Source: Torymus aiolomorphi
Taxonomy: Eukaryota; Arthropoda; Insecta; Hymenoptera; Torymidae
DNA: 64,000 nt
Direction of reading: 5' to 3'
NCBI GenBank assembly: GCA_036365515.1
Contig: CM070875.1
Span: 91,094,128-91,158,127, forward strand
Shown: in pieces, positions 1 through 10,704 of the stretch
Numbering within the stretch: position 1 is the first letter of the stretch
How the letters are laid out: each line of letters begins with the position of its first letter
Program-made: the position numbers and the translations under genes
Notes under the pieces: generated by a model
Told to the model about the DNA's origin: nothing
The model's input: only the letters and a program-made list of their open reading frames with translations
Database searches by the model: none

Positions 1-615
1 CATTACCACTATACCTAAAATCGTGTGAAATTTTATTAAATATATTTTTATATCATTTATATTACATTTTGAAATTTAGGAAAATAATAAATTAAAAATA
101 AATTGTATGATTTATATTATCTTTAATATACCCTTGAATGTTTTTATAAGCTTTTTATTATTTAGAACCATATATATTTATTTGTTCCTTTTATATATAT
201 TTTTACTTTTAAACATTATATTGGATACATGAAAAAATTTAATATAATTTATTGTAAATGATTTTAAAATTAATATAATTTTATTTTCCTTAAATTTCAA
301 ATATTCCATTTTCATACTTAATAATAATTTTCTTTTATTTCATTGAATTTTTATATTTATTACTTTCATTTAAAATTTACAAAAATATTTAAAAAAAAAT
401 AATTTTCAAATTTTTAATTAAATTTTCTTTAACATATCCTGTGACGTTTTTGTAAGCTATTTATAATATGGAAATATATATTTTTATTTTTTCTGTTATA
501 TATATTTTTGCTTATAAACATTATATTGGATACGTGAAAGAAGTTAATGTAAAATAATAGAATAAAAAATTAATATAACTTAATACTATTTTTGTGAAAT
601 TTCAAATATTTTATA
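1..615. repeat. AT-rich tract with a diverged direct duplication
   Basis: Two blocks, about 121-253 and 428-557, share the same order of words (a TTTAAYATA start, a GTTTTTRTAAGCT stretch, and TTGGATAC at 221 and 526). They are diverged direct copies about 305 bp apart. No gene is visible here. The tract lies downstream of the small minus-strand ORF that follows and may belong to the same element. Confidence 0.45.
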
Positions 616-879
616 CTAAATTGAGTTTAAATTGTATATTGAAAATATTATGTTTGCTTTTGATTTATTGTATTTTTCATATTTTTTAATTAAATTTTGT
701 AAATAATTTAAATCATATTCTATAAGTAAATTATTACAATAGTTATTATACTTGTTTTCTTCTTTTTCATGGGTTTCTATTATTTCATTCAATTTGTCTA
801 ACTTTGTAGCATCTTTTAAATTATATACTTCTATGTATTTATTTTGTGTTGGATCCCAAATTAACGGTGTTTGTATCAT
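616..879 (-). CDS. Small element-borne ORF, 87 aa, function unknown
   Basis: This is an 87-residue open frame starting at 879. I do not recognise a domain. Its N-terminal part (PLIWDPTQNKYIEV, then LDKLNE) is matched by a second, broken copy on the minus strand at 14680-14805 (PLRWDPVQNMYIEL, then LDELNE). That copy lies just downstream of a Helitron-type helicase remnant. Conservation of W-D-P-x-Q-N-x-Y-I-E between two copies 14 kb apart suggests that it once encoded a real short protein of a mobile element. The C-terminal half is Asn/Lys/Tyr-rich and may be read-through into AT-rich DNA. No signal peptide or membrane segment is seen. Confidence 0.35.
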   Translation of the reverse strand: MIQTPLIWDPTQNKYIEVYNLKDATKLDKLNEIIETHEKEENKYNNYCNNLLIEYDLNYLQNLIKKYEKYNKSKANIIFSIYNLNSI

Positions 880-941
880 AGTAATATTGTTATTATATTC
901 ATTGATATAATTATTTAAATGTATTTCATATTCGTTTTGTT

Positions 942-1007
942 AGGCACGACCGCTACTCGGGAGAGCCTTATAATTTCACCAGAGCGAAAATTGTAAGAAT
1001 TCAAATA
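942..1007 (+). repeat. Left copy of an imperfect inverted terminus (pairs with 14470-14535)
   Basis: Reading right from 942 the sequence begins AGGCACGACCGC, then CCTTATAATTT, then GAAAATTGTAA. The reverse complement of 14470-14535 begins AGGCACGATCGC and carries the same CCTTATAATTT and AAAAATTGTAA in the same order over about 66 bp, at roughly three-quarters identity by eye. The two therefore face each other like terminal inverted repeats of a 13.6-kb unit. No target-site duplication is clear, so two separate head-to-head copies of one repeat remain possible. Confidence 0.4.
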
Positions 1008-1421
1008 CTGAAAAATTAATGTGTAAAAATCATGTTCCACTCACAGCGAGTGCGTTTTAAGCATTTTCTGAGATGTATGTATGTCTGTTCGTCCGTATGT
1101 ACTCAAGTTTCTCGATTATCTCAATGAATTTTCGACCGATTTCATCGGGAATGCGGGAAAATACTCCTCTAATTATACCTAAGTGCTGGTTCTATATTGA
1201 GATAGAGCGATGAAAAATTTTTCAAATGCGAGCACAAAGAAATATCTCAAAAAATCGATTTTTAAGCCTAATGTCCCGAAAAATTAATTTTAAGCTAATA
1301 TGTACAGATCTATCTGCTAAAACTAATTGAAATACAGCTTTTTTATGTTGAACACTTTTTTGTACGAGCAATATTTGTCAAGATAACTGCGAAAAACGGC
1401 CAAAAATGGTCAAAAATGAAT
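1008..1421. other. Non-coding repeat-like DNA
   Basis: No reading frame of interest. The stretch has the look of a dispersed insect repeat, and its right part (1340-1421) grades into the 176-bp tandem repeat that follows. Confidence 0.3.
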
Positions 1422-2120
1422 GATTTTCGGCTATAACTTCTCAGAATTTGATTTTACACAAAAATGTTAAATACAAAAGTTGTAGATAATATTGAAACAA
1501 AACTTTTTCCTATTTAATATTTTTTTGTAAAATCAACTCCTGACGAGCTAGACTTATAAAAACGATTTCAAACGCCAAAATACACATAAAATGAACGATT
1601 TTCGGCTATAACTTTTCAGGATTTAATTTTTCACAAAAATGTTTAATACAAAAGTTGTAGATAATATTGAAATAAAACTTTTTCCCATTTAACATTTTTG
1701 TGTAAAACCAATTCCTGACGAATTAGACTTATATTTAAAACGATTTTAAACGCCTAAATATACATAAAATGGACGATTTTCGGCTACAACTTGACAGAAT
1801 TTTATTTTACACAAAAATGTTAAATGTAGAAGTTGTAGATTATAAAAAACAAAACTTTTTTCCATTTAACATATTCATGTAAAATTAATACCTTACGAGT
1901 TCAACATATAAAAACGATTTTAAACGCCTAAATATACATAAAATAAACGATTTTCGGCTATAACTTTACAGAGTCTTACTTCACACAAATTATAAATATA
2001 ACAAGGATTCGTCTTTCAATAAAACTTAAGTACAAAGCATATAGATAACGTTGAAACAAAACTTATTCCCAAGTAACACTTATATATACAATCATTTCTA
2101 GATCATCTAAATCTATTAAC
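1422..2120 (+). repeat. Tandem repeat, ~176-bp monomer, about four copies
   Basis: The word GATTTTCGGCTA recurs at 1422, 1597, 1775 and 1949, so the period is 174-178 bp. Each copy also carries a TACACAAAAATGTTAAAT-like word, AGTTGTAGATAATATTGAAA (or a close variant) and AACGATTTNAAACGCC. Copies are clearly diverged. A further degenerate monomer in the same orientation lies at about 14020-14160. Confidence 0.75.
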
Positions 2121-2908
2121 ATAATTTTTAATGCTTCAATAACCCCGTAGATTCACTTTTCGATTATTATTTAATAGAATTCGATTTGACACAGAAATAT
2201 TCGATACAATAGATATAAATAAGACCAGAAAAGGGATATAACATTCCAAAGTCAACATAATTACAAAAATATAATAATAAAATACGAAATTACATTTGTT
2301 TACAATATTTAATGGGATAAGCACATTGGAACAATAAGTTAAGAAATAAAATATCTATGTCCCTGTTTTCTACAAAAAGACAAAGATTACGTAAACTAAA
2401 ACATTGTTGATATTATATAATGCTCTTTTTAATAATATTAAAAATTGTGGGGTAATAGTTTGGGATGCTTTATACCTATACGAATAGTACAAAATTATTA
2501 AATAATCTATAAAATAAAATTATTAAACTTAAATACAAAAATATTTTTGTATTTGAAGAATATCCTTTAAATATTAAATAATTATTTTGTTTTGAATCGA
2601 TTTTCTACCATTATGAGAAATTAAATATTAGAGAAAAACAATTAATATAAGAAATAGAAGTGTATAGATGCCAATAAAAAAGTGAAACAATAATTAACAA
2701 AAACTGTTACACAGAAGCTGTCGAAACTTATAATTTCTTGTGAAATGATCTCGAGAACTTAGAATGTAATAGAATAAAAATTAGAAAAATGTATAAAAAT
2801 TGGGTTGGTAAAATTATATAATTATGTTATGTTACTGTTTTGATAATAAATTTTAGAAATTTAAAAATAAGATTACACTGGTTAACCCATTAAATATGTC
2901 CCTAGGAT
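2121..2908. other. AT-rich DNA without recognisable features
   Basis: About 2150-2330 may be a further decayed copy of the 176-bp repeat (it keeps a TTTGACACAGAAAT-like word). The rest shows no gene, no clear repeat and no structured element. Confidence 0.3.
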
Positions 2909-3232
2909 CTAAGCGATTGAACCAAAATAATCAAAATTGTATAATATTATATAAGTACATGTTAAAATAATATCATATTTACAAAAAAAACTTTTGTGTA
3001 ATGTATAAGCTATAAATTTTGTAATTTGGTTAATTTCAACGCATAAAGAATGCAATGTTCTAGCTAATTCTGTCAGTTGTTCAGTGCATAGAAAACTATT
3101 AAATAGGCAAGTCTCACCTGGTAAAAATCTGTGAAATACATAATCATGTATTTTAATACAACAGATACCCTCAGATGAGTTCTTACACCCTGACCAAACT
3201 CGATAATTAGCCAGACGAGCTAATATTACCAA
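2909..3232 (-). CDS. Uncharacterised 107-aa open frame, possibly an exon
   Basis: The frame starts at 3232 and is rich in Cys in its first half (GCKNSSEGICCIKIHDYVFH) and in Tyr/Phe/Ile in the second. I do not recognise it. On the minus strand the sequence CAG|GTGAGA at about 3117 is a good splice-donor match. If this is real coding DNA, the exon would therefore end there and the last ~70 residues would be intronic. No neighbouring exon could be identified. It may equally be a chance frame. Confidence 0.18.
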   Translation of the reverse strand: MVILARLANYRVWSGCKNSSEGICCIKIHDYVFHRFLPGETCLFNSFLCTEQLTELARTLHSLCVEINQITKFIAYTLHKSFFCKYDIILTCTYIILYNFDYFGSIA

Positions 3233-3589
3233 CGATAACTACCTACCCGTATCACATCTAACCACACATACACACATACAGCACTTTTATAATATCCCCA
3301 GTTCCTAATTACACCCTAACACACCTAATTAACACTTCCTAATTTCCCCTTACACTCTTGTGCGCTAACTCTTGAAGATCACTGATAGAGATGTAGAAGC
3401 AGTCAAAAAAGGTTCGATGATCTAAGCTGGCACTACTTCATGGATATCAGTCTGCTGAGAATCATCTAACTAACAGTCATCCACTACGTTAGTAACTTCA
3501 CCATCTGGGGGAGTACTGACCGAGACCGTCAATGTCCTGGACTAGCTCAGCCTAAAAATCAGGGAAGCACATTAATAGCAGATCACCCT

Positions 3590-3965
3590 TGACTCTGAGA
3601 GACAAGCGAGGAAAGTCGAGCACTTAAAAACCACATGTGACTAATAAATAGATGACGCCGATAAAAACATTACCATACAAAAGAAAAGTCTGCAGCAATG
3701 GTTGTAGTTCACTCGCTGCACCAGATACCACCGGGTAACAACTAGAGGCCAAGATCACTAGTGGAAGCCTTCACTCGTTTCACTGCTGGAAACAGTGCCA
3801 GCCTGAGAGTCGCTGAGAGTCATAACACTGTACACGTAGCCAGTAGTGTAAGAACCAAACAAGGAATGTTGAGCACCTATAAACCACACATAACTAATAA
3901 ATAGGTGACCCAGACAACATTTACACATCCAAGAAACAGTTTACAGCAGTGCTCGTCATTTACAC
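3590..3965 (+). repeat. Diverged direct duplication, ~250 bp apart
   Basis: Around 3600-3715 and 3850-3960 the same words occur in order: GTCGAGCAC/GTTGAGCAC, AAACCACA, ACTAATAAATAG, TGAC, ACATT and CAGCA. This is an old two-copy duplication of unknown origin. The sequence from 3233 to 3590 shows no gene. Confidence 0.5.
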
Positions 3966-4361
3966 TCCTCCCGCTGCCAGTTACCTGCAACAAGATAAAG
4001 TACCATCAGCTCACCCATCAGAGAGGTTAGGAACCAGAAAGGGCTTACTAAATCTGCTCTCGCCGTTGACACACTGCCTTCTTGTCTCCGACCAATTATG
4101 TACAACCGGCGAACACTATGAAGAGGACGACATTCACCACGGCGGCATACTACAGCAGCCGCTGTCATCGCTGGGGACACCGGAAGCCAGATGTTGCGAT
4201 TGTTGACATCACACACCATGGACACACGCGCGCACGCGCCACGCGGCACGCTGCAGCTCGCACAGCTCGCACTACACTACTTTATATTCACTATATAGTA
4301 TATAGTCACCTACAGGGATAAACGACTAAGGCAGTAGCAGAAAGCGCGCGCGCGAGCCATA
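3966..4361. other. GC-rich non-coding stretch
   Basis: Short frames exist on both strands but overlap one another and show no recognisable protein. There is an alternating CG-rich word (GCGCGCGCGCG) near 4344 and a TATATAGTATATAG near 4296. It lies just outside the left inverted arm. Confidence 0.3.
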
Positions 4362-4880
4362 TACTTATGGGAGCATCCAGCAGAAATGGGCCATCGAGCG
4401 CGCGCGGTGCCTTTTTTCGCGTAAAAGGCGCTCTGTTTAACTCGCTCATAATCGTATGCTGCGTCTTTGAAAAAAAAACCAAGGACCTATATCGATAGAT
4501 TTTTTTCTGCTGTTTTTATTGCGAAACGCGTTCTTCCGGACGAAAACTCGAGTTGAATATTGAAAGCCGTTTTTCTCAAAGTATATCATGTTTTTTTTCA
4601 AAATAAACTACACCATTGGAAAGTACAACTCTTAAGCTTCAAAACCCTGTCTTGGAGAAGTTGGAGAAATAAAGGGTTTAAAAGTAACAACATGAAAAAG
4701 ACAGCGCCGAGGGTCCACGCGAGCCCCTCGCGCCCGTGCGTACGGCACGTTTAAGTGCACGCTTTATTCAATTCGCTAATAATCGTGTACCAAGTCTCTG
4801 AAAAAAGAACTAAGGACATATATCGATAGATTTTTCCTGCTCTTTCCAACGGTGCTATTATTTTTATTCCGAAATGCTTC
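4362..4880 (+). repeat. Left inverted arm of an element that hosts the BEL retrotransposon
   Basis: The block reads GAGCATCCAGCAGAAATGGG, then GCGCGCGCGGTGCC, then TTTTTTCGCGTAAAAGGCGC, and so on. It is closely matched in reverse complement by 13100-13640, including ATATCGATAGATTTTT and GCGAGCCCCTCGCGC-like words. Within the arm a ~325-bp unit is repeated: ATATCGATAGATTTTT occurs near 4490 and again near 4818, with different divergence. The BEL element lies between the arms, so the arms must have been there first. Confidence 0.75.
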
Positions 4881-4930
4881 CTTCTAGTTGAAAATTCCAT
4901 TTGAATGTTTAAACTCTATTTTTTCAATAA

Positions 4931-5250
4931 TGTTTTTGTATGAATGAATGTGGATGGATCGGAGAGGTTCAAATAATGAAGCGTTTCGTGTGGAGGTAAA
5001 AAATGCAACTTTATTGCTGGTGCCGTCTTGCAGTCGTGAGCTGCTGCTATCTCTCTTGGCCGTCGCGCGTGAACTGAGGAGCCGGCCGGCGCTACGAAGT
5101 GCCGTCGGCGTCTCTTTGTTGAAGGAGGGGCGGTGAGAGAGGACCGCGTGGAGAGCGCTGATTGGCTGCGCTCTTGCTCGAGCCGTATATTGCCTTATAA
5201 GGCGTGATGACGTCAGCGTCTCCTCTGTTTGAGACGTTGGATCGCCAACA
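4931..5250 (-). repeat. 3' LTR of the BEL element
   Basis: 320 bp, TG...CA on either strand. It differs from the right LTR at about four positions (near 5028, 5102, 5112 and 5175 by eye). It is GC-richer than the flanks. The short open frames across it are not genes. Confidence 0.93.
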
Positions 5251-5270
5251 TTCCGCCCACCTTCGCCAGA
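5251..5270 (-). other. Polypurine tract next to the 3' LTR
   Basis: On the minus strand the bases directly before the LTR read GAAGGTGGGCGGAA, a purine-rich run in the place where plus-strand DNA synthesis of an LTR retrotransposon is primed. It is called from position and composition only. Confidence 0.6.
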
Positions 5271-5284
5271 CTGGTGAACGGACC

Positions 5285-8200
5285 TCAGGTGGAAGGCTGG
5301 AGGAGAACGGCCTTGGTGATGGGGCGACGAAGAGTTGTGTTAGCGGTGCGAAGATCCACCACGCGGGAGATACCATCCTTCCCGGGATGGATGACGATGA
5401 CACGGGCCAGCGGCCACTTGGCTGGTGGAGTGAGCTCATTTCTTATGAGCACGAGATCGCCCACCGCTATAGGAATCTGCTGTTGCCTCCACTTTTGATG
5501 GACCTGAAGAGAAGTGAGATATTCCTTCGACCATCGATGCCAGAAGTGTTGGGCCAGCTGGCTAATTAGGAGCCAACGCTTTCCAGGTGTGATGTTGACT
5601 TCCTTGACATCTTCTTCTGGAACTAAAATTGATGAGCGTTGTATGAGAAAGTGTGAGGGAGACAGGAAATCAAGGTCAGAAGGATCATCAGTGAGAGCAG
5701 TTAAAGGTCTCGAGTTTAGGCACGCCTCAATTTGGCACATAAGGGTAGCCAGTTCGGAAAACGTGAGAACTTGTTCTCCAATGACTCGGCGCATGTGATG
5801 CTTTGCCGATTTAACTGCTGCCTCCCAAACGCCTCCAAAATGAGGCGCACCGGGAGGATTGAAGATCCATGAAGTTTCTTCCTTTGTGAGAGACCCGACA
5901 ACTTGCGAAGAGAATGAAGAAGAAACTGCGAGCATCTGTTGTAACTGAGCATCTGCACCAACGAAGTTCGTACCTTGGTCAGAATATAAAGCTTTGCAAT
6001 GACCCCTTCGAGCGGTAAAACGACGAAAAGCAGCAATGAACGCTTCACTAGAGTAGTCCTCGACTACTTCGATGTGTACGGCTCGGGTAGCCATGCAGAT
6101 GAAAATAGCGATATATCCTTTCATTGTTCCCTTTCCTCGAGTTTTAGTAAGACGAACATTGATCGGACCGGCGTAATCAACACCAGCACGTTCGAACGGT
6201 GAAGAGTGGCGCACTCGGGCCTTGGGTAATTCACCCATTAATTGAGTGGGCACGCGAGCGGCGTGACGTGAGCAAGTAATGCAAGTTCTGATGACTTTCT
6301 TTACAGCGGATCGATTTTTCATTATCCAATACTGTCGTCTTAGCGTGGCAAGTGTTAATTGAACACCACCATGGAGAGTGCGATGATGAGCATCTCTTAT
6401 TAATAAGGTTGTAAAATGACAATCAGCAGGAAGGATGAGAGGATGCTTGGCATCTTCCTCGAGAAGAGAGTGAGCTAGACGACCGCCTACCCTGATCAAA
6501 TGATTTTGTATCATGGGGTTTAGCGATAAGAGTGAGCTTTTAGACGAAAGTTTTCCTGCTCTAGTTAGTTGCTGAAATTCAGACTTAAAGTAAGCTGTCT
6601 GAATTAAGTGAATCAAACAAAGTTTGGTGTTCTCAATCTCACTAGCACTAATCTCCTTAGAATACGTAGTGTGATGGCATAGTAGGGATTGAAGAACAGT
6701 ACAAAAACCAACAACTGAACTCGCAGTTGCGTCTCGCTCAGTTTTAGCGCAGATTCGGTAAACAAATCTAAAGCAGTATGAGGCCAGCCGATATAACTTG
6801 TTTAACGAAGAAGATTTGTTAATAAGGTTCCAAATTTCTGGAGTATTCTCGACAGAATTTGGCGTGCCCTTACTAGCGATTAGAGCGTGACTAGGATGAA
6901 GATTAAGATTATTTACTGTAAAGTTAAGCTCATCATGAGTCCTCGACCATGGTTTGACACTATCAGAAAGCCAAAGGGGGCCTTGCCACCATAAGCGATG
7001 CGAAGCTAACTTTGATGGCTCAATGCCTCGTGATATAACATCGGCGGGGTTAGCGGCTGAACGCACGTGATGCCAATATGCGTCAGGTAGCAGGGTGTGA
7101 ATCTCTGAACACCTATTAGCGACAAAGACTCCCTATCTAGAGGGATGGTCTTTTAGCCAGAAAAGTACATCCGCTGAGTCTGACCATAGATGAAGACTAT
7201 CAATCTTTAATGGGAAAGACCCGATTAACGTATGGCTCAATCTTGCAAGTAGCAACGCGGCGCAAAGTTCTAAGCGAGGGATACTTAGAGTTTTAAGTAG
7301 CGCTACTCGCGTTTTGGCCACTTGAAGTGTGACTAGAACTTTTTTGTTTTGGATTAGGCGCAGATAGATTACCGCACCCTATGCGAATTTGGATGCATCC
7401 GCAAACCCATGAACTTCAATAAGTTCACGATTTTGAGTGTATCCACTCCATCGAGGGATTTTAATCTCAGAAATAAAAGGAAGGTCTAGCAACCAGTTTT
7501 TCCAGCGATTAGAAATCTCGCAAGGAAGATCTTCATCCCATCCTATCTTAAGAATCCACAATGCCTGCATAATAATTTTTGCAGTTATCACAACAGGAGC
7601 TAACCATCCCATAGGATCAAAAATGCGTGCAATTCTGGACAGAACTGCACGTTTGGTAAATGGCAGTTCAAGAGAGGTATCCTCAATGTGAAAACTAAAA
7701 TAGTCTGTATTAGGTTGCCAATCTATGCCTAAAATTGGTACAGATGTTTCTGAGGCAAATAATGAAATGGAATCTGAATTCCATTTTCGGAGGTTGAGAT
7801 TACCTTGTTTAAAGAGTTGAATTAACTCTTCTTGTTTCTTCAAAGCTTCATCAAACGAATGTGCTCCTGAAAGCACATTGTCTGAATACATTTCCGATCG
7901 AACAGCTTCAGCTGCAATTGGATAAGTGTTGCCATAGTCTTCGGCTAGTTTCAAAAGCGTGCGTATAGCGAGAAAGGGTGAACAGGCCAAACCATACGTC
8001 ACTGTAGTTAATCGATAAATTTGTATGGGTTCGCTCTTGTCAAAACGCCATAGAATCGACTGAAAAGGTTGATCACATTGTTCGACACCAATTTGTCTGA
8101 ACATTTTCTCCACGTCAGCTGAAAGGGCGATCTTGTACCTACGCCAAGCACAGATCAAAGCAACGGAATTCTGAAGAAGATTAGGTCTTATGTGAAGAAG

Positions 8201-10432
8201 ATCATTGAGCGAAACACCTGATTTTGTTTTACTCGAGCCATTGAACACAGTACGTAATTTGGTTGTCGTACTTGTTTCTTTCCATACACCGTGATGTGGT
8301 AAGAAGGCTTGGGAACAGTTAGCTAACGAGTCAGCATTCGAAGAGAGTGACATATGACCTAAGTCAATGTACTCTTGCATGAACTCCGTATAAGCTAATT
8401 TGAGTTTCTCGTCCTTAGCGAAGTTTGCTTCAAGGCGAGTGAGTGCGCGTAATGCGGCAGAGTAAGAGTTCTCGAGATGAGCAGAGCTCAACTGGTCTCG
8501 ATTTTTCCAGGGTAGACTTACTATATATTGCCCTGTTTCATCTTGACGAGTAGTTTTTTGATAGAAGTCCTCGCAGACTTGTTCGTCAGGCGAGTAAGAT
8601 TTTTTTTCGACAGGTATTTCCTCCGCCCTCCAAAAATCTTGTACGAGCTCCAATAGTTTGGCTTCTTGCTCGCAGGTATTTGAGCAATGAAGAGAAATTG
8701 ATTCTAGCCCTGTTTCTGGGGGTGTTGAAGGAAGATCACCAGTCAAGAGCCATCCGAATTTGGAACTGAGAACTATAGGTTGTAGCTTCTGACACTTAAC
8801 TATCTGGCTTTCAATGATTTGCGCATAAGCGCTTGCACCGAGAAGAATATCGATGCGTGAAGGTTCGAGATACTTGGGGTCTGCTAGTTGCAGCCCTCTT
8901 AAGTATTCGAAATTTGTATTACCCCTTACGACGGGAGGCTTATACGACGAGAGTTTTGGCAAAACAATGCCATCAACTTCCAAGGAGAAAGTTGAATCGA
9001 AATGCGGTTGTATAGTAAGACGAGCTACTTTAGAAGAAACAGCAGCTGTCTTTTCACCTATACCTTGGATGTGCGTATGACTGGTTCTACAATTTAGAGA
9101 TAACAAGTTACACATAGCTTGTGTAACAAGTGAGATTTGAGATCCGGGGTCAATAAGTGCACGAACTAAAATTTTGGTTCCGTTAGGACCAAGGGCGTTA
9201 ACCCTAGCGGTAGCTAAAAGAACTCCTGTACATTTAGTACTTTCTCCACTATTGAGGGAGACTGCTTGAGAAGCAGGTTTATCATCAACTTTTGTGATGA
9301 AAGCTTGAGAAGCAGATTTGTCATCAACTTTTGTGATGAAAGCTTGAGAAGCAGGTTTGTCATCAACTTTTGTGATGACGAAATTGCCACAGTTGAGGCT
9401 AGAGGTGCTGGTCGCTGAGTCAATCTGATCAGTCTGCAACGAACTGATTGCTTGATTGTTGTCAGAGTGCACCAGAGTGTGATGCTTAGCTTTACAAAGA
9501 AAGCATCGATAGGTGGATGTACAATTTTTAACACTGTGCGTCCCTAAACAATTGTAACAAAGGTTTGAAGATTTAATTAATCCCTTTCGTTCAGGAACCG
9601 TTTTATTGAGAAACCGTTCACATCGATTTGTAAAATGTGATTGATTACAAAATGAACATTTCTTTTTTGAGGGATTCGTCGGAGAAGTCTGATGAGAATA
9701 AACCGACTGAGCATTATCTTGCTCTGATTTACGAGGTTTTGAATTAGATGATTGTGTTTTCGAGTTATTAGTTGAAGATGATCTAGTACCTGCTTCGATG
9801 GCTTCTAGAGTGAGGGTTTGACTACGAAGAAAGGCTTGAAGTTGTTCCATTGTCGGTGGATCAACACTATCACCAAGATGCCTTTCCCATTCTTTACGCG
9901 TATTTAAATCAAGACGATTCAACGTAAAATGAACAATTAAATCATTACCTAACGAAGCCGCTCTATTTAGAGAGGTCAGACTAGCGATGGGATTGAAAAT
10001 TTCCCTATAAATCCGTTTGATTTCTGATGAAATATCTGACTTCATAGATTTGACTGCGAAGATTTCCGAGATATGAGAACTAACAATACGACGTTGATTT
10101 TCGTAATACTCGGTTAGAGTTGTCCATGAGCGTTCATAATTGTCACCAGAAATGGGGAGAGATTTGATTTTTTCCAGTGCCTCACCCGTAAGGTGAGTGC
10201 GAAGATAATGCAATTTTAAAACAGGCGTTAGGTCTTTGCAACGATGTATGACTGAACGATAGATGTCTCTGAAATTTTCCCAATCCGAGAATTTCCCCGA
10301 AAACTTAGGTAAATCTACCTTCGGTAAAGATTGAAACGAAACGTTAGTTACATTAGCAGGACTAGTAGCAACTGGGGCATCATTAGAATTGGAGGAGCCT
10401 TGATTGGTATCTCTAGTTCTAATAGCCTTAAG
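5285..10432 (-). pseudogene. BEL/Pao gag-pol polyprotein, two in-frame TAG stops
   Basis: One minus-strand frame runs from about 10432 to 5285, interrupted only by TAG at 7376-7378 and TAG at 7130-7132. Counting from the Met at 10213, the gag region (DUF1759-like) covers residues 1-150 and continues upstream without a Met. Three Cys/His knuckles follow at 186-249. Next comes a BEL aspartic protease with DPGSQ (D355, about 9151). The reverse transcriptase has its first catalytic Asp in LSADVEKMF (about 8116) and the motif YSDN at about 7888, where the usual second Asp is Asn. RNase H starts at HGFADAS, and the first stop falls in it. After the second stop come an integrase zinc finger (HxxxH...CxxC) and a DDE triad (D about 6175, D about 5980, E about 5824), then a DUF5641-like tail. 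The second stop sits between RNase H and integrase. Non-functional as it stands. Confidence 0.93.
9265..9380 (-). repeat. 39-bp minisatellite inside gag (three copies)
   Basis: TCATCAACTT recurs at 9282, 9321 and 9360, exactly 39 bp apart. In the protein this gives a 13-residue unit (ITKVDDKPASQAF) repeated three times in frame, between the zinc knuckles and the protease. Unit length divisible by three preserves the frame. It looks like a flexible linker expansion. Confidence 0.9.
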
Positions 10433-10704
10433 TAATCAAGAAATTCTCCTCGACGGACATAAAAACTATCCTCAACCAAATCACAGATATTAGAAGTAAA
10501 ATAGACATGATCTTTATCAAGAACCTCAAGCTTTAGAATGGACTCATTATGTAACTGAAAAGTCGCATAATTCGCTTCAAGGCCGGCGAGACATGATTCC
10601 GCATAACCTTCCGTCATGTTATCCTTACCCTTAGATTTGAAATTTTTAAAGGAGTTTGTAATTTTAGCTTGGAGTAACAACTGTCTAGTATGTAGTCCCT
10701 CCAT
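10420..10704 (-). pseudogene. N-terminal gag segment, separated by a frameshift
   Basis: The frame from Met at 10704 (starting MEGLHTRQLLLQAK) is mostly helical and Leu-rich. It runs until about 10433, where the matching continuation lies in another frame (KAIRTRDT, then PKVDLPKFSGKFSDWENF, a characteristic gag stretch of this family). A single-base indel near 10433 is the simplest explanation. The 95 or so residues before the shift would be the start of the polyprotein. The start codon choice rests on this being the first Met after the leader. Confidence 0.75.

Noticed and set aside
4948..5136. Frames repeated at 4948-5136 and 12208-12396
   Set aside because: Both lie within the BEL LTRs and are duplicated only because the LTRs are.
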